64,000 nt of DNA, taken from the NCBI GenBank assembly GCA_964557005.1, contig CAZKYI010000006.1, positions 62,001 through 126,000 on the forward strand, written 5' to 3'. Below the pieces are notes generated by a model, which did no database searches, was not told the origin of the DNA, and saw only the letters and a list, made by a program, of their open reading frames with translations. The DNA is from JBECKS01 sp964557005. Lineage in GTDB: Bacteria > Pseudomonadota > Gammaproteobacteria > Pseudomonadales > JBECKS01. Of the stretch, positions 8,544-16,865 are shown one piece after another. Each line of letters starts with the position of its first letter. The stretch's first letter is position 1. Both the position numbers and the translations under genes were made by a program.

Positions 8544-9026
8544 TTATTTTTTAACTTCTATGCTGGGCATTGCCGCTTTATTGACAATCATTTTTTGTGT
8601 GGGTGCAATCACCAGAGAAGTCCCGTCCAGTACCACCTTGTTGTTTTGATTGAGGACTTTGACATCAAGCAGAACATTAAGCTTGTCTCTTTTTTCAGCC
8701 ACCGTCACCGTTGCGGTGAGGTGGTCACCAATTTTAACGGGACGTTTGAAATTAAATTCCTGACGTAAATAAATTGTCCCCGGGCCTGGCAGGTATAGAC
8801 CGACGGCCGCACTCACCAGCGAGCCTGTCCAGATGCCGTGTGCAATGCGTTCGCCAAATTGGGATTCGGCTGCAAATTGCGCATCAAGATGAATCGGGTT
8901 TTCATCACCCGATGTTGCCGCCATCAGAATAATATCCTGTTCCGAGCAGGTTCTCTGGTATTGGGCAGAATCACCGATTTGCAATTCATCGTAAGTACGG
9001 TTTTCAAGCGTAGTGTTGGTGCTCAT
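8544..9026 (-). CDS. MaoC-family (R)-specific enoyl-CoA hydratase-like protein
   Basis: Single hot-dog-fold protein of 160 aa. The hydratase-2 motif is intact: GDENPIHLDAQFA holds the Asp, the following Asn and the His of the PhaJ/MaoC catalytic site, and ERIAHGIWTGSLVSA follows it. PhaJ enzymes hydrate trans-2-enoyl-CoA to (R)-3-hydroxyacyl-CoA, linking beta-oxidation to other lipid uses. It is convergent with the histidine kinase gene (adjacent stops) and its ATG overlaps the stop of the upstream hydrolase, so the two form a pair. The exact substrate is not visible. Confidence 0.88.
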   Translation of the reverse strand: MSTNTTLENRTYDELQIGDSAQYQRTCSEQDIILMAATSGDENPIHLDAQFAAESQFGERIAHGIWTGSLVSAAVGLYLPGPGTIYLRQEFNFKRPVKIGDHLTATVTVAEKRDKLNVLLDVKVLNQNNKVVLDGTSLVIAPTQKMIVNKAAMPSIEVKK

Positions 9027-9934
9027 AAAAGTTCATTTATCCAGTTAAGTAGCAGGTTATAGGTTAATTCGCGATCAGTTTCATTGAGCACTTCATGGCG
9101 TGCATCTTTTAGCAATTCACATCGGGTATGACGATGCCCTGTTTTTAGCCAGTGTTGATGCAAGGCGCTGACATATTTTCCATGTGCGCCTACAGGGTCT
9201 TTATCACCAGAAATAATCAGGCAGGGCAGTTCGGCAGGAATTTTTTCCAGTTGCGTGGTTTTTGAAATATCAATCAGGGCGTGAGCCAGTTCATACCAAC
9301 TGTAGGCACTACAGATAAAACCGCACAATTCATCTTCGATGTATTGGTCAACTTGTTGTGTGTCACGGCTTAGCCAGTCGAAGGGTGTGCGTTGCGGCTG
9401 GAAGGCTTTGTTATAGCTTCCGAAACTGAGTTGATCAATGACTTTGCTGTAGCCTGCCTTGCCAACACGAACACTTTCAAAACGGGCAAGCCATTTGAGT
9501 GCATGTAATAAAACAACTGGTGTATAGGCGCTGCCACTCAAGATCAATCCTTGCAGCGGGCAGGAATAATGAATGAGATAACTTTGGGCAATAAACGAAC
9601 CCATGCTATGTCCAAGTATAAAAATTGGCGTGTCTGGATGCTTGTTGCGAATAAATTGTTGGGCAACATGAACATTCTGCAAAACAGAATGAAAGCCTGC
9701 GCTATCACCGTAGTGGCCAGGTGTATTCCCTGACTGGATAAACGCTCCATGACCAGAATGGTCATGCGCATATACGGTAATGTGATGTGTGTTTAAAAAA
9801 TTGGCAAAGTGCGCGTAGCGGAGTTTGTGTTCACCCATGCCGTGCAGGATATGCACAATGGCATGAGGTTTGTCCGATTGGGCTTGCCAACAACACAAGG
9901 ATAATTCGTTTTCGAGTGTATCAATGCTGTGCAA
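9023..9934 (-). CDS. Alpha/beta hydrolase, monoacylglycerol lipase or lysophospholipase-like
   Basis: A 303-aa hydrolase of the serine-aminopeptidase-S33/lysophospholipase type. Oxyanion region LHGMGEH, nucleophile Ser110 in GHSMGS, acid Asp in ISGDKDPVG and His in DARHEVLNE make a full triad. No signal peptide is seen, so it should be cytosolic. The only in-frame start near the alignable N-terminus is TTG at 9934; an upstream stop limits extension and no Shine-Dalgarno is clear, so the start is uncertain. It is coupled to the downstream MaoC hydratase by an ATGA overlap, suggesting that it releases fatty acids for the same lipid pathway. Confidence 0.85.
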   Translation of the reverse strand: MHSIDTLENELSLCCWQAQSDKPHAIVHILHGMGEHKLRYAHFANFLNTHHITVYAHDHSGHGAFIQSGNTPGHYGDSAGFHSVLQNVHVAQQFIRNKHPDTPIFILGHSMGSFIAQSYLIHYSCPLQGLILSGSAYTPVVLLHALKWLARFESVRVGKAGYSKVIDQLSFGSYNKAFQPQRTPFDWLSRDTQQVDQYIEDELCGFICSAYSWYELAHALIDISKTTQLEKIPAELPCLIISGDKDPVGAHGKYVSALHQHWLKTGHRHTRCELLKDARHEVLNETDRELTYNLLLNWINELL

Positions 9935-10060
9935 GGCAGGTAGTCCACAGAAACAGGATTGGGCTTATTGAGCACAATTCTAGCGGTTTTTTAAAGGCTT
10001 GTATTGCCCTGATGCCAGGTTGATAATTCCGCCTTGTTCAGCAGGTTGAGCCTTTGAATA

Positions 10061-10801
10061 ATGATTCATTTTATAAAAGGACGTTACGTTAACAGTTATC
10101 TGATTGAAGAAGCCAATCGATTTTTTGTCATCGATGTTGCCATGCGCAGCGGAGAAAAATTTGTGTTGGGCTATATGGAACAAGTGCTCAAGCGTGACCC
10201 AAACGAAATTGAACTGGTGATGTGTACCCACGATGATCCCGATCATATTGGTGGCGTTCACGCACTGGCTAAAGCCTGTGAAGCGAAGGTGGCGATGCCT
10301 TTTGCCTCACGCGCCTTGCTGATGAAAAATATGAATAATCCACTCGGTGTTTTGATTGGTCCGACAACTATTTTTATTGAAACATTCAGGCCGCGCATGT
10401 GGTCGATGTATATGAATCCATCACGCACCACAGCAGCGAATGAGCTGCCAGTTAAGGAAAGTGAAGAAAAACACAGCGTGTTTGAGCGTTCTTCAGAAGC
10501 GGATTTTCTGCTTTACCCCAAAATGTTGATACCAGGTTTTGAAGATTGGCAGGTGGTGCATACGCCCGGGCATTCATGGGACAGCATGTGTTTTTTTCAC
10601 AAGCCCAGCAGAGCATTGATTTCGGGAGACACGCTGTTGTGCAGCAAGAAGAAAAATCAGGTGGTGATGCCAGCGATTTACACCAATCCGTTTCAAATGC
10701 GCCGCAGCATCAAGAAGTTAATCAAGCTGAATCCTTCAGCAGTGTATCCTGCACATGGAACAGCCCTTCATGGTGAAGGGCTGCTCGATCATCTGGTGTG
10801 A
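10061..10801 (+). CDS. Metallo-beta-lactamase-fold hydrolase
   Basis: A 246-aa MBL-fold enzyme. The first metal motif reads THDDPDHIGG: the middle His of H-x-H-x-D-H is replaced by Asp, while the following Asp-His pair is kept, a variant seen in several MBL subgroups. Later ligands are present in HTPGHSWDS, SGDTLL and YPAHG. Substrate cannot be told from sequence. A perfect 10-bp hairpin (10761-10783) lies inside its last codons, just before the stop, which abuts the convergent ydbL stop. Confidence 0.85.
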   Translation: MIHFIKGRYVNSYLIEEANRFFVIDVAMRSGEKFVLGYMEQVLKRDPNEIELVMCTHDDPDHIGGVHALAKACEAKVAMPFASRALLMKNMNNPLGVLIGPTTIFIETFRPRMWSMYMNPSRTTAANELPVKESEEKHSVFERSSEADFLLYPKMLIPGFEDWQVVHTPGHSWDSMCFFHKPSRALISGDTLLCSKKKNQVVMPAIYTNPFQMRRSIKKLIKLNPSAVYPAHGTALHGEGLLDHLV

Positions 10802-11125
10802 TTATTTTTTCTGCCAGCTACTGCCCGTGTTGATGTAGTGACCGCTTGCAGTTTTTTCAATCAGTTTTTGCCCTGCCTGTTTTTCTACCGCACTGAGGTC
10901 GGTACCATTTTTGGTGGCAATTTCCTGATATTTCGCTCGGCGTTTTGAATTGATGTCTTTCACCAGTGCTTCTGCTTCGCTGCTGGCGGGTTTATTGACC
11001 ACGCCCAGATAGCCGTTGATTTGTTCACCAATCAGCCCTGCAGCTTTGGCTGAATCCAGATCCAGTGCCAATGCGGTGTTCGCCAGAAATAAAGTCAATG
11101 TCAGTAAAAGGGTTTTGATAAGCAT
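10802..11125 (-). CDS. ydbL: YdbL family periplasmic protein (DUF1318)
   Basis: A 107-aa protein with a cleavable signal peptide (MLIKTLLLTLTLFLANTALA). The rest, LDSAKAAGLIGEQINGYLG and INSKRRAKYQEIA, is typical DUF1318. In E. coli YdbL works with the lipoprotein YnbE and the AsmA-like bridge protein YdbH, which moves phospholipids to the outer membrane, and is proposed to control YnbE assembly. Here it follows ynbE by 14 bases with a good AGGAGA ribosome site, so the three-gene unit ydbH-ynbE-ydbL is intact. Last gene of the leftward string. Confidence 0.92.
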   Translation of the reverse strand: MLIKTLLLTLTLFLANTALALDLDSAKAAGLIGEQINGYLGVVNKPASSEAEALVKDINSKRRAKYQEIATKNGTDLSAVEKQAGQKLIEKTASGHYINTGSSWQKK

Positions 11126-11139
11126 AGGGTTCTCCTGAC

Positions 11140-11337
11140 TTAGAATAAGCCGTCTTCTTCTGTAAACAGGGTTTCCAGTTGTCTGTCAACGGCGATACGA
11201 ATTTCGTGTTCCACCTTGACATTCAGGTTAATGGTAATCGGTTTGTCAGGCACTTCCACCGCCACTCTGGGCTGGCAAGCCGACAATAACAGTGCAGTAC
11301 ACAATGCACTACCGAATAGAAAAGTGTTTTTGTTCAT
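11140..11337 (-). CDS. ynbE: YnbE-like outer-membrane lipoprotein
   Basis: A 65-aa lipoprotein. The signal ends in lipobox LLSAC, with lipidated Cys21, and the mature part ITINLNVKVEHEIRIAVD contains the short beta-strand that in E. coli stacks onto the YdbH beta-bridge at the outer membrane. A clear AAGGAT ribosome site precedes the ATG. It sits between ydbH and ydbL, as in enterobacteria. A second stop-free frame overlaps its 3' end but shows no family features. Confidence 0.93.
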   Translation of the reverse strand: MNKNTFLFGSALCTALLLSACQPRVAVEVPDKPITINLNVKVEHEIRIAVDRQLETLFTEEDGLF

Positions 11338-11388
11338 AACGAAATCCTTTATGGGTGAGGAACTTTGTATCCAGTCTGTTAAATACAG

Positions 11389-13722
11389 TCAAGGCATATT
11401 TTTTTGTGCGCGTTTGTCGATGCGATTACTGATGTTTTTACCTACCTGCATGCTTCTGATCATATCTTCAAAATTGAGTTCAATATTGGGATTAAACTCA
11501 ATCGGGTAGCCTGAATGATAATCAGGATTGACACCTTTCAGCTTTCCTTCAATAAACAATTTTCCTCGATCGTCCAGATCCACTCTGGCAAGCAGGGTGT
11601 GGTACTGCAAATGGCCAAGCACATCGACCAGCAAGGCCATAGCTGGATTCAATTTTAAACTGGCACGGCTGGCCTGATTGGGTTGGTATTGAATCGAACC
11701 TGAGCCGTGATTGTTGATTTTGCCGCCGTTAATCAGGGTGAGATTTTCATCGATAAAAATCGGTAATCTTCCTTCAATCAGGCCGTTGCCCTGAATTTCA
11801 GGGTTATCTGCCAGTGCCAGAATGTGTGATAACTGTATGTTCTCAAGTGTTGCAGTGAGGGCAGTGTGATAGGGTTGTTTTTTCTTGTCGTCGGGATTGT
11901 AAGGGACATAAAGCTTGAAATTGTTGGCACTGATTTGCCCGCCAAGCAGCTCTGCCTTCAGGTTTTCAAGCAAGACTTCTGAATGACCGAGCAGGTCGGC
12001 GTTGATGCCGGTGTTGACACTGAAATTTCTAATATCTACACCCGCATCAATGTGGCTGATGCGCAAGCTGTCGTTTTTATCATTGGCAAGCTTGCTGCCT
12101 TTTCCCTTGAATGTGCTTTGGTATTGTATGTTATTAAACAGGAAATCGTCGTAATCGGCATTGAGCTGGTTAATGGAAAGATTCACTGTGTAGTTCAGGC
12201 TATCAGATTCAAAACCATGGGTGACTGGAAAATTAAAATCCCCATTGAGTGCAATGTTACCAGATAATAATTCGAGGTCTTCATCCCAATATTGAATCAT
12301 TTGATTGATAAAAGTTTTGCTGCTGCCGATTTTAACTGGCGTGAGTTGATAGCTTCCCTGAATCTGATGTTTGTCTTGTGTTGCTTTGATGTTGAGTTCA
12401 GTCGTGAGCTTTTTTTCATTCAGGCGTAATTGGTAGTGTTGCACAGGCTCAAGCAAACTTGATGCAGAAAATACCGCATGGTGCTGCGATGCAAAATGTT
12501 TATTAAAACGGGCATTGAGTTCGTGTTCAGTTTTAAAGGTTTTGGGTTGAAAGTCTGAAAGCTCAAGCACTAGTTTTTCGAGTTTGAAATCGATAAAAGC
12601 ACGATCAAATATCGTTGCCCAATGTAGGGTGAAGCCTTCACTGACTGTAAGCAGTTGAGGATTGAGATGGAGTTGCAAAGCTTCATTGAACTGGAGAATC
12701 AGGTTTTTGCTACCCAGGAATTTCAGTGTTGCGTTACTCGATAACAATTCAGATTGAGAGTCTGGAATCAGTTGCAAGGTATTCAGTTGCGTATTATTGA
12801 GCGTGAATGTGTTTAAGCCTTGTTGCGTAACAGTAAACTGCCCGTGATTGGTGAAATCGAAATCGACAGACTGAAAGGGAAAACTGGCTACAGGCTTGAA
12901 GTTGCTCTTGGTTTTTAATCTGGATTGGAAAGTGCTGTGTATTGCGTTTGCCAGGATTTGATGCTGGCCTTTCAGTTCAATATGCGTTTGAAGCGATTCA
13001 ATAAAATCTGCCTGTGTTAAATAGTGTGTGATGAGCGCTGTGGTAAGTTTTCCACTCATCATTTTCAAGTGGGTATTAAAACGCGAATCACTTTCGGTAA
13101 GTTTGAAATCGATATATTCCTGCGGGTTAAGGCTGGCATGCAAGGAGAAATCACCAGAGTGCTTGAGTGAGGCATGTAACGAAAGCGGGTAAATCAGCGT
13201 TTCAGCAGAGCTCAGTGAGAAGTGCAGGTTTGGCACTTCCTGCCATAATTTCAGTTTTTCCAGCTCAATGCTGTGATTTAAACGCCAGGAATCAAGAGTA
13301 ATTTTTTCTATCACAATGTCGAGCTGACTTAGCTGCTGATAAAGCGTTGTTGGTAAATAACTTTCAATAGAAAGTGTAGCGTTGGATACAGTTGTGTCAT
13401 TGTTTGTTTTTGTACGAGTCTCAAATTCCATTAAATGCAGCGTGGCAATTTTGATTTTTTCTGGCCAGAGCTGCTGTTTGCGCCATACAAAATCAATACA
13501 GGTTTCACTGAGCACCGCCTGATAGTTTTCGTATACAAGATTGAGTTTGTTGAAACAGACTGACCAGGGTTGAATGGCGATACCTTCCAGTTCGCGAACT
13601 TTAAGCGGTGTGAACGCGTTGACCGCATGTTTCACAGTGCCATCGTGATTGAGTAACAGCGCACAGGTACCGCAAACAAGCACAAACAAAGCAGCAATAG
13701 CGAGTAGAAAGTATTTCATCAT
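11389..13722 (-). CDS. ydbH: YdbH, AsmA-like intermembrane phospholipid transport protein
   Basis: A long (777 aa) protein with one N-terminal membrane anchor (YFLLAIAALFVLVCGTCALLL) and a beta-rich periplasmic body, ending in the conserved NPNIELNFEDMIRSMQ region. YdbH, TamB and YhdP are the AsmA-like bridges through which phospholipids reach the outer membrane. The preceding gene ends TGA, followed by TTG, ATG, ATG; I take the first ATG, 13722. It is close behind the sulfatase-like gene, so this envelope-transport unit is in one transcript with an envelope-modifying enzyme. Confidence 0.9.
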   Translation of the reverse strand: MMKYFLLAIAALFVLVCGTCALLLNHDGTVKHAVNAFTPLKVRELEGIAIQPWSVCFNKLNLVYENYQAVLSETCIDFVWRKQQLWPEKIKIATLHLMEFETRTKTNNDTTVSNATLSIESYLPTTLYQQLSQLDIVIEKITLDSWRLNHSIELEKLKLWQEVPNLHFSLSSAETLIYPLSLHASLKHSGDFSLHASLNPQEYIDFKLTESDSRFNTHLKMMSGKLTTALITHYLTQADFIESLQTHIELKGQHQILANAIHSTFQSRLKTKSNFKPVASFPFQSVDFDFTNHGQFTVTQQGLNTFTLNNTQLNTLQLIPDSQSELLSSNATLKFLGSKNLILQFNEALQLHLNPQLLTVSEGFTLHWATIFDRAFIDFKLEKLVLELSDFQPKTFKTEHELNARFNKHFASQHHAVFSASSLLEPVQHYQLRLNEKKLTTELNIKATQDKHQIQGSYQLTPVKIGSSKTFINQMIQYWDEDLELLSGNIALNGDFNFPVTHGFESDSLNYTVNLSINQLNADYDDFLFNNIQYQSTFKGKGSKLANDKNDSLRISHIDAGVDIRNFSVNTGINADLLGHSEVLLENLKAELLGGQISANNFKLYVPYNPDDKKKQPYHTALTATLENIQLSHILALADNPEIQGNGLIEGRLPIFIDENLTLINGGKINNHGSGSIQYQPNQASRASLKLNPAMALLVDVLGHLQYHTLLARVDLDDRGKLFIEGKLKGVNPDYHSGYPIEFNPNIELNFEDMIRSMQVGKNISNRIDKRAQKNMP

Positions 13723-13725
13723 CAA

Positions 13726-15549
13726 TCAGTATTTGACTGCCTTGAAGTTTGAGAAAGTGTGCGCACGATTTTCAATATAGTCTGAATCTTTTTCAAGATA
13801 ATAAAGATGGTGGCGAGTAATATTCTCGCTGACTGCCTGTTCAAGCTGTGCATGCAGTTGTGCAACAAGTTCGGAATGGCTGTCTGCAATGTTGGTGTGT
13901 TCATTCGGGTCACTATCCAGATTAAACAACAGGGTTTTATGGTTGCGTTTATCCCAAAGGTATTTAAACAAACTACCTTGATGATAAATGAGATAGGCGT
14001 AGCAATAGTCCATATACCAGCATGAATGGGTGGTAGCCGTATTTGAGGGAAAAGGCGCATCTCCTTGCAGCCAGCTGATGAGTTGGCTGATGTCATTTTG
14101 TGTTATCAGGCCGCTTTCCTTTCTTGTTACTGGCGCTTGTGCATTAAAAATAAACAGAGGAATGTGTATGCCGGTTTGAAACAGATTATTGTTGTGCATC
14201 AGTGGTCGCTGTTTATCAAAACCTTCGCCATGATCGCCGACAAAAATAAACAGCGTGTTTTCATATAAGCCAAGTTGCTGGTATTGATTGAGCAGGTCGC
14301 TGACAAAGCTGTCGACATAGCGTTGGGCATTGAGATAACGGTTAATTTTTTTGTTGCTGTGTAATTCAAGTGATGCAAAATGTGATGGTGTTTGATAGTT
14401 ATGATGGGTTGTTCCAGTAAGATAAGCCGCAATAAAAGGACTTTGCGCGTTTTCTTCTAACCACTGGTGTGAGGCGGGCAGAATGATTTTATCTTCATAG
14501 GAAAAATAATTCACCGCTTCAAAGCCTTGTGTATTCATATCTTCGAGTGCATATAATTTTTCAAAGCCAAGTGCCTTAATCAAGGCTCTGCGATTTTCAA
14601 AACTGTCGGTAATGCCCTGAAAAAATACGCTGTTAGCGTTAAATTTTTTTGGCATGCACGCTTTGGAAACACCGTAAAGCGATTCCCATAAGTAAGGTGA
14701 AAAAAATGCGCCCTCGGTACAAAAAATATTCACCAGCGCCTTGGAGGTGTGGGGAATGGGTGCATAGGCATGTTCAAAATTCAGGCTGTTTTCTCGCAGG
14801 GCATATAAGACAGGTGTGCTTTGGAGGGAAATACCGCTATAAGCAAACGATTCAAGCACAATAATCACAATATTTTTTTTAAGTGGAAGTGCAGGTGTTG
14901 TGATTTCTTTGTGTGCTATCTGATTTGCAGGATTGGTTATTTCTGCGTGCAATTTATTCTGTGAATTAAACACGCCAGAAACACTGTAAATATAGGGGTG
15001 ATAGGCAATGCTGGAAGGAATTTGCTGCTGTATCGGCGGTACACATGCCAGCAGGACGAGTAAGCTCACACTGACAGCAGGCCAGCGTAATTTTTTGGAC
15101 TTGCTGGTTTCAAAGCACAGATACAGCAATAGCAAAGCAGGGAGTGTGATATAAACCAATGTGCTAAGCCACTCACCCGAAAAGGGAATCTGTAACAAAA
15201 AGCTGCCATAGGTAATCATGCCCCAGGGCGTGCTGTCATAGGTGTAAGCGTAAAGACCAGTCAGTTTCAGAAAATAAAAAGTGCTGATAAAAAACAACAG
15301 CGCATTTGAGCCTGAAGCCAGTCTGGACGTTTTGTTGTAGGCATTTACAAAAAATATCAGTAACAGTGCCAAATCAAGACTCAGCTGTGAACGCACAACA
15401 TCGATATAAGTAAAAAAATCCGCTCCAGTATAAAGGTTCTGTACAACTTCCAGTTTTATGCCTAGCCATAAGCCAACCAGAACCAGAAAAATCAGCGCAA
15501 TACTGTGGTTGAGCAGTTTCAGAAAAGCTTGCAGTGAAAGTGCTTGCAT
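13726..15549 (-). CDS. Sulfatase/LTA-synthase-like membrane phosphotransferase
   Basis: A 607-aa membrane enzyme with about five N-terminal transmembrane helices and a periplasmic alkaline-phosphatase-fold domain. VLESFAYSGIS supplies the first metal Glu, PHTSKALV the candidate Thr nucleophile, and FVGDHGEGF the metal Asp-His pair. Enzymes of this fold move phosphoglycerol or phosphoethanolamine onto glucans, lipid A or teichoic acids. I start at ATG 15549, which overlaps the previous stop as TAATG; the longer frame runs through the neighbouring gene. Acceptor and donor cannot be read from the sequence. Confidence 0.82.
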   Translation of the reverse strand: MQALSLQAFLKLLNHSIALIFLVLVGLWLGIKLEVVQNLYTGADFFTYIDVVRSQLSLDLALLLIFFVNAYNKTSRLASGSNALLFFISTFYFLKLTGLYAYTYDSTPWGMITYGSFLLQIPFSGEWLSTLVYITLPALLLLYLCFETSKSKKLRWPAVSVSLLVLLACVPPIQQQIPSSIAYHPYIYSVSGVFNSQNKLHAEITNPANQIAHKEITTPALPLKKNIVIIVLESFAYSGISLQSTPVLYALRENSLNFEHAYAPIPHTSKALVNIFCTEGAFFSPYLWESLYGVSKACMPKKFNANSVFFQGITDSFENRRALIKALGFEKLYALEDMNTQGFEAVNYFSYEDKIILPASHQWLEENAQSPFIAAYLTGTTHHNYQTPSHFASLELHSNKKINRYLNAQRYVDSFVSDLLNQYQQLGLYENTLFIFVGDHGEGFDKQRPLMHNNNLFQTGIHIPLFIFNAQAPVTRKESGLITQNDISQLISWLQGDAPFPSNTATTHSCWYMDYCYAYLIYHQGSLFKYLWDKRNHKTLLFNLDSDPNEHTNIADSHSELVAQLHAQLEQAVSENITRHHLYYLEKDSDYIENRAHTFSNFKAVKY

Positions 15550-16844
15550 TAATTTCCAGAGAGCTGTTGTTCCAGCAAGAAAAGACGATCTTGCCCCCAG
15601 AAGGCAAGCTGCCCATAGTGAAAACAGGGTACGCCCCAAAAACCCAGTTGATGCAGTTGTTGGCGATTATTTTCTGCCAGAGTTTGCCAGCTTGTGTCGT
15701 GCAGATATTGACGCGCTTCCTGCCAGTCAAGCCCCGCACGTTCTACCAGCGTCTGCAAGGCAGCATCTTCTTCCAGGTTCTGGCCTTGCGCCCATGTACC
15801 TGAGGAAATGCTGGCAATATATTCCAGCGCAAGATTATTTTTTTGTGCGAGCGGGAAAATGGCCATTGCGCGTTCCACACCTTTGCCGAGCGGATCAACA
15901 CATTTGCCAAAAGGCAGGTGGTAGCGATTGGCTTCGCGTTTGGCATCGAGAAAGATGTACATTTTTTTTGCGCGAGGAACAGGCAGGTTGCGCATCACCA
16001 TCGGCAATACGGGTAACACATTGACCTGCAAGTTGTATCTGTTTTTCAGCGCGAGCAGGCGTTGACAGGCCAGATAGGAGTAAGGACTGCGAAATGAAAA
16101 ATAAAAATCCAGTGGCAATGTGCGCTTGTTTTCAGAGATAACCAGGGGTGTAGCGGGATAGTCATAGCTGTTGAGATCAACCGAAGTTTTGGCAATGCCC
16201 AGGCTATAAAGGCGTTTGGCAAGATGTAGAATGCGATCTGCGCCCCAATACCATTCCCCTGCATAAAAAAGTGTGCCACTGAGATAATGACCTTTTTTTC
16301 TTAACTGATTCTGGCTGCGTTTTACCAGATATTCATGTTGTTCATCGCTGATATGACCGACTTCCTGTTCAAGCCTGTGAATCGCGCTTTCGCCTTCTTT
16401 CCAAAGTGCATGATTTACATCCAGCGCAAATTTTAAGAAGCTGTCTGATTGTTCGCTGCTCAATAAAATTTTTTCTGCACGTTTGCATAAATGTTTATCA
16501 GGGAAGTTGACCTGTTCGGGAAACTCCAGTTGAAAGGCTTGTGCAAGAAAGTGCGCATCTTTCAGCGACCACGCATTCAGCAATTCAGGCTCTGGATTCA
16601 TGCTTATATCCAGCTCACTCACAATGCGCGGTTTTACCTTGATGTCGAAATCGCCCATCAGGCGTTGCAGCAGTTGTAATAACAAGTAGCTGTAAGGGTC
16701 ATCGACCTTGTGAAAGAACAGCACTTCATGGGTTTGGCCACGTCGCTTGCGATTCAACTCACTCACGCTGCGTTTAAACGCAAGCAGCTGATCCGAGCTG
16801 AGTATCTGTGCAAGCTGTGCTGAAATTTGGCTACCAAGCGACAT
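15549..16844 (-). CDS. Protein with two DSBA-like thioredoxin domains (HCCA isomerase type)
   Basis: A 431-aa cytosolic protein with two copies of the DsbA/2-hydroxychromene-2-carboxylate isomerase fold. The first begins VLFFHKVDDPYSYL (about residue 40), the second LDFYFSFRSPYSYLACQRL (about 245), the latter being the classic isomerase opening with the Ser of SPYS. There is no CxxC, so it is not a disulfide oxidase. A C-terminal LGFWGVPCFHYG matches the cis-Pro region. Family members are glutathione-dependent isomerases or of unknown role. It precedes the sulfatase-like gene with TAATG overlap. Confidence 0.78.
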   Translation of the reverse strand: MSLGSQISAQLAQILSSDQLLAFKRSVSELNRKRRGQTHEVLFFHKVDDPYSYLLLQLLQRLMGDFDIKVKPRIVSELDISMNPEPELLNAWSLKDAHFLAQAFQLEFPEQVNFPDKHLCKRAEKILLSSEQSDSFLKFALDVNHALWKEGESAIHRLEQEVGHISDEQHEYLVKRSQNQLRKKGHYLSGTLFYAGEWYWGADRILHLAKRLYSLGIAKTSVDLNSYDYPATPLVISENKRTLPLDFYFSFRSPYSYLACQRLLALKNRYNLQVNVLPVLPMVMRNLPVPRAKKMYIFLDAKREANRYHLPFGKCVDPLGKGVERAMAIFPLAQKNNLALEYIASISSGTWAQGQNLEEDAALQTLVERAGLDWQEARQYLHDTSWQTLAENNRQQLHQLGFWGVPCFHYGQLAFWGQDRLFLLEQQLSGN

Positions 16845-16865
16845 GATAAGTTCCAGTGAGTAAGT

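Noticed and set aside
10761..10783. Rho-independent terminator for the MBL gene
   Set aside because: The stem is perfect but no T-tract follows on either strand.
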